DNA from: Mycolicibacterium sp. P1-5
GTDB lineage: Bacteria; Actinomycetota; Actinomycetes; Mycobacteriales; Mycobacteriaceae
DNA length: 64,000 nucleotides
Assembly (NCBI RefSeq): GCF_008329565.1
Contig: NZ_NPKT01000006.1
Location: forward strand, 62,001-126,000
Direction of reading: 5' to 3'
A program made the translations under genes and the position numbers. Position 1 is the stretch's first letter. Each line of letters opens with the position of its first letter. Below the pieces are notes generated by a model that was not told the DNA's origin, did no database searches, and saw only the letters and a program-made list of their open reading frames with translations. Positions 61,320-64,000 of the stretch are shown piece by piece.

Positions 61320-62012
61320 CTAGTCCGTCGACCCACCCACGACGGCATCCTCGGCGGCCTTGTCTCCGGCCGCCGGTGGCGGCGCGCTCAACGCCGACGC
61401 GAGTTCGGCACCGGTGTGGTTGACGTGCACCACAAATGGGCGGATCGGCGTGTAGCGGATCACACTCATCGATGCCGGGTCGGCGGTGATCCGCTGGAAG
61501 CTGTCGAGGTGTGTGCCGAGCGCGTCGGCGACGACGGCTTTGATCACGTCGCCGTGCGTGCAGGCAACCCACAGCACGTCGTGACCGTGCTCCTCGGCGA
61601 CCCTGCGGTCATGCTCGCGCACAGCGGCCACCGCGCGTGCCTGCACTTGGGCCAGGCCCTCGCCCTCGGGGAAGACGGCCGCGCTGGGCTGCTGCTGGAC
61701 CACCGCCCACAGCGGCTCCTTCACCAGATCCTTCAGCGCCCGACCGGTCCACTGCCCGTAGTCCACCTCGGCGAGCCGCTCCTCGATCACCGGCTCGAGG
61801 TCCAGCGCGGCGGCCAGCGGCTCGAGAGTGAGGCGGCAGCGCAGCAGTGGGGACCGCACCAGGGCCTTGATCGGCAGGCCCTTCACCCGGTCCACGAGAG
61901 CGGTGGCCTGGGCCTGTCCCTTCTCGTCGAGTTCGACGCCCTCGGTCCGGCCGGCCAGTGTGTGCGCGGTGTTGGACGTCGAGCGGCCGTGCCGCAGCAG
62001 GATGACGGTCAA
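61320..62012 (-). CDS. Histidine phosphatase superfamily (phosphoglycerate mutase-like) protein
   Basis: This 230-aa protein has the RHG motif [12 protein letters not shown] (phospho-accepting His8), Glu in [14 protein letters not shown] and the second His in [13 protein letters not shown]. It matches Rv2135c, reported as an acid phosphatase rather than a glycolytic mutase. The start is a TTG at 62012 overlapping the uppP stop as TTGA, which makes the protein begin exactly on the first beta strand (MTVILLRHG). The C-terminal 25 residues are Ala/Pro-rich and disordered-looking. Confidence 0.9.
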   Translation of the reverse strand: MTVILLRHGRSTSNTAHTLAGRTEGVELDEKGQAQATALVDRVKGLPIKALVRSPLLRCRLTLEPLAAALDLEPVIEERLAEVDYGQWTGRALKDLVKEPLWAVVQQQPSAAVFPEGEGLAQVQARAVAAVREHDRRVAEEHGHDVLWVACTHGDVIKAVVADALGTHLDSFQRITADPASMSVIRYTPIRPFVVHVNHTGAELASALSAPPPAAGDKAAEDAVVGGSTD

Positions 62013-62857
62013 CTGGCCGCCACTACGCCGGTGCTCAGCAGGGCCATCACGACCAGCGCCAGCACCACCCGATAACCGACGAACCAGTACATCGCGTGGT
62101 TGGCGACGAACCGCAGCAGCCACGAAATCGCCGCGTAGCCGACGACGAACGTGATGACCACCGACAGCGCCAATTGCGCGCCGGTGGCGCTCATACCCTC
62201 GGTGACCGGATGAAAGGCATCGGGTAGCGAGAACAGGCCTGAGGCCAAGACAGCCGGAATGCCAAGAAGGAAGCCGAATCTCGCGGACAGCGGACGATCA
62301 ATACCGAGGAAGAGGCCCACACTGATCGTCGAACCGGACCGGGAAACGCCCGGTATCAGCGCCAGACACTGCGCCAGACCGACGAGCAGGCCGTCCTTCC
62401 ACGTCAGTTGCTCGAGATGGCGGGTCTGCTTGCCGAAGTACTCGGCGGCGGCGATCACGGCCGAGAACACCAGCATCGCCGTGGCGATCACCCAAAGGTT
62501 GCGGACCTCGCCGCGAATCGCCTCTTTGAACGCCACACCGATCACGACTATGGGCAGCGTGCCGATGATGACGTACCAGCCCATCCGGTAGTCGATGTTG
62601 TCCCGGTGGGCCTTGACGAACAGTCCGTTGAACCAGGCCTTGAGAATCCGCCAGATATCGCGGGCGAAATACACCACCACAGCGGCCTCGGTGCCCAACT
62701 GGGACACCGCCGTGAACGATGCGCCGGCATCCGCAGAGAAGAAGACCCGGGACACGATCGCCAGATGGCTCGACGACGAGATCGGCAGGAACTCGGTCAG
62801 GCCCTGAACGATCGACAAGACGACGACCTGCAACCACGACATCGGCGCGACATCCAC
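62009..62857 (-). CDS. uppP: Undecaprenyl-diphosphatase
   Basis: UppP (282 aa) recycles the polyprenyl diphosphate carrier of peptidoglycan and arabinogalactan synthesis at the outer face of the membrane. Both signatures of the BacA/UppP family are present: [14 protein letters not shown] near residues 19-32 and [13 protein letters not shown] near 165-178. About eight helices are predicted. The GTG start is preceded by TACGGT and 7 nt, a leaderless pattern; ATG five codons later is the alternative. It corresponds to Rv2136c. Confidence 0.95.
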   Translation of the reverse strand: MDVAPMSWLQVVVLSIVQGLTEFLPISSSSHLAIVSRVFFSADAGASFTAVSQLGTEAAVVVYFARDIWRILKAWFNGLFVKAHRDNIDYRMGWYVIIGTLPIVVIGVAFKEAIRGEVRNLWVIATAMLVFSAVIAAAEYFGKQTRHLEQLTWKDGLLVGLAQCLALIPGVSRSGSTISVGLFLGIDRPLSARFGFLLGIPAVLASGLFSLPDAFHPVTEGMSATGAQLALSVVITFVVGYAAISWLLRFVANHAMYWFVGYRVVLALVVMALLSTGVVAAS

Positions 62858-62864
62858 GTCGCCG

Positions 62865-62870
62865 ACCGTA
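62865..62870 (-). promoter_or_regulatory. -10 box of uppP (leaderless)
   Basis: Minus-strand TACGGT ends 7 nt before the GTG at 62857. Confidence 0.5.
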
Positions 62871-62888
62871 CTGGATAGCGCTAGGGGT

Positions 62889-63176
62889 TCAGCGCACCGG
62901 CTGAGCGTGGGCGACCGCGTCGCGTACGGCCGCGGTCAGGCTGCGCTCGTCGTCGACATCGAAGTCGGTGAGGCTGCGGGACGCTGTCGCGACCACGTCC
63001 TCCTGGTGCGGCACGGGGCCGGCCAGGCGCGGGTGGTAGACCTCCACCAGAAGCTGCCCGCGGTGGACCCAGAAGGAGAAGCTGCGGCCATCGCCGAGGT
63101 GGCCGAACCCGCTTGCGAACACACCAGTCGAAATGTCCTCGATCGCGAACTCTCGCCCCTCGATGGCCAGCGTCAT
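62889..63176 (-). CDS. Small conserved hypothetical protein
   Basis: This 95-aa soluble protein has alternating beta segments ([31 protein letters not shown]) and a C-terminal helix. It has no signal peptide or membrane segment and I do not recognise a characterised family. The position upstream of uppP is that of Rv2137c. Its ATG has TATGGT exactly 6 nt upstream. It is divergent from the LppL-like gene. Confidence 0.8.
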   Translation of the reverse strand: MTLAIEGREFAIEDISTGVFASGFGHLGDGRSFSFWVHRGQLLVEVYHPRLAGPVPHQEDVVATASRSLTDFDVDDERSLTAAVRDAVAHAQPVR

Positions 63177-63182
63177 GACGTC

Positions 63183-63188
63183 ACCATA
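63183..63188 (-). promoter_or_regulatory. -10 box of the 63176 gene (leaderless)
   Basis: Minus-strand TATGGT ends 6 nt before the ATG at 63176. Confidence 0.5.
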
Positions 63189-63246
63189 ACGCGAGTTACG
63201 GGACGAGAGAAGACAAACACGTCAATTTGTCTTCCCGACCCCCGCC

Positions 63247-63252
63247 TAGACT
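63247..63252 (+). promoter_or_regulatory. -10 box of the lppL-like gene
   Basis: TAGACT would start transcription near 63259, giving a leader of about 29 nt to the GTG start or 53 nt to the alternative TTG. Confidence 0.35.
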
Positions 63253-63287
63253 TTCTGATCGACAGGGGGCGACTTGGTCGCTCGATC

Positions 63288-64000
63288 GTGGACACAACCG
63301 AGGGCTACCCGTTGGCAGAGTTCGTAAACCGGACCGGTTTGCGCAGGTACACCGCTATTTTGCTGGCGTCTGCCCTGGTCGCGGGCGCTAGCTGCACTGC
63401 TTGCTCAACAAGTGCACTGGTCACGCCACCGCCGACCATCGAGCCGGCCGGCCCCGCGGTGTCCCCGCCGCCGGCCAACCGACCCGCCGGTGAAATCCTG
63501 CCGCTCGGCGGGAACCCCGATGCCGTCGTTTTCGACGAGCGGACGGGTTCACTGGCGGTGTTGACTCCCGGCGTTGATCCTGCGGCTCCCGCGACGCTGA
63601 CGTTGTTCAGCTCATCCGGCGTACCCCGCGAACTCACCCTCCCCGGCCCGGCGACGGCGATCGCCGGCGATAGCCAGGGCGCGGCGTATCTGTCCGCCCG
63701 TGGCGGTTATGTCACGGTCGACCTCGCTGCGGGCACCGCCACCCCGGTGGCCATCAACGATGAAGCCGACACCGACTTCACCGCGATAGCCCGCCGCGCC
63801 GACGGCCGGCTGGTGCTCGGCAGCGCCGACGGAACCGCCTACACCTTGGGCTCGGACACCGCCGTGGCGGAGAAGGTGAAGCTTTTCTCGCGGGTCGACG
63901 CCGTGGTCACCGAAGGAAACGACGCCGTGATCCTCGACCGCGGACAGACCTCGGTGACCTCGTTGAACAGCGAGGGCCACACCCAGCAGGCGCTGCGCGC
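63288..64000 (+). CDS. lppL: LppL-like lipoprotein (C-terminus beyond window)
   Basis: The frame is open to the right edge. GTG 63288 gives MDTTEGYPLAEFVNRT, a hydrophobic segment and a lipobox-like LVAGASC (first Cys), followed by another Cys and a Pro-rich linker. A second possible start is TTG 63312, preceded by GAGGG. The mature part has repeated beta-propeller-like units (GNPDAVVFDERTGSLAVL, SQGAAYLSARGGYVTVDL, RADGRLVLGSADGTAYTL), suggesting an extracytoplasmic propeller. The location after the Rv2137c-like gene fits Rv2138 (LppL). No stop is seen in 237 codons. Confidence 0.85.
   Translation, partial: MDTTEGYPLAEFVNRTGLRRYTAILLASALVAGASCTACSTSALVTPPPTIEPAGPAVSPPPANRPAGEILPLGGNPDAVVFDERTGSLAVLTPGVDPAAPATLTLFSSSGVPRELTLPGPATAIAGDSQGAAYLSARGGYVTVDLAAGTATPVAINDEADTDFTAIARRADGRLVLGSADGTAYTLGSDTAVAEKVKLFSRVDAVVTEGNDAVILDRGQTSVTSLNSEGHTQQALR

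Overview
The window is high-GC chromosomal DNA from a mycobacterium, most likely a fast-growing environmental species of the Mycolicibacterium type. The basis is gene content and order recalled from M. tuberculosis and M. smegmatis: polA, an Ltp/DUF35 pair, pdtaR, a six-helix class III adenylate cyclase, cydABDC, tesB, pyk, hisG-hisE, metH, PAC2, mshC (mycothiol biosynthesis), cysQ, DUF3090, uppP and an LppL-like lipoprotein. gltBD beside pyk, a dps2-type ferritin and a GlcP-like sugar porter are features remembered from M. smegmatis. No database search was possible, so orthology statements are inference.

Layout. 1-1135: 5' part of a secreted protein with an Ig/cadherin-like domain, running off the left edge within what looks like a zinc-peptidase motif. 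1227-4860: polA and a LysR regulator, divergent from an alpha/beta hydrolase at 4931. 5620-8176: a perfect KstR-type operator, a DUF35 protein, a thiolase-like lipid-transfer protein, and map. 8173-13243: a branched-chain amino-acid-type ABC transporter operon (binding protein, livH, livM, livG, livF). 13429-14237: pdtaR and tRNA-Leu(CAA). 14387-16644: an orphan ATP-grasp protein, a small lipoprotein and a nitrilase-family amidase. 16694-18531: adenylate cyclase and a Dps ferritin, convergent over a strong hairpin. 18598-21184: a polar amino-acid ABC transporter. 21365-28401: an HdeD-like protein, the cytochrome bd operon cydA-cydB-cydD-cydC and a DUF4190 protein. 28379-38229: a DUF2156 membrane protein, tesB, pyk, gltD and gltB. 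38381-40609: two small membrane proteins and a flavin disulfide oxidoreductase. 40648-42360: a DUF4126 protein, hisG and hisE. 42415-50428: a lipoprotein, a sugar porter, a HAD phosphatase and the gnd-zwf-glycosidase operon. 50425-57701: metH, PAC2 and a pair of acyl-CoA dehydrogenases. 57705-64000: mshC, cysQ, an SCO1664-type kinase-fold protein, DUF3090, a histidine phosphatase, uppP, a small conserved protein and the LppL-like lipoprotein, which runs off the right edge.

Functional themes are central carbon and redox metabolism (pyk, gnd, zwf, cytochrome bd, mycothiol), nitrogen assimilation (GOGAT, two amino-acid importers), lipid/sterol-related catabolism (KstR box, Ltp/DUF35, paired acyl-CoA dehydrogenases, TesB) and envelope recycling (UppP, lipoproteins). 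No CRISPR array, transposase, integrase or phage gene was seen.

The most interesting signals are regulatory or structural. At least a dozen genes have a TANNNT -10 hexamer ending 6-8 nt before the start codon, which points to widespread leaderless transcription. The cydA leader contains a nested dyad. cydA carries a 30-bp in-frame insertion bounded by 7-bp direct repeats, and a related short repeat sits at 40615-40636. A synteny junction appears to lie near 39.2-40.6 kb. cydD probably starts at a CTG that overlaps the cydB stop. No single cluster stands out as an undescribed system. The orphan ATP-grasp gene and the truncated secreted protein are the least explained coding regions.
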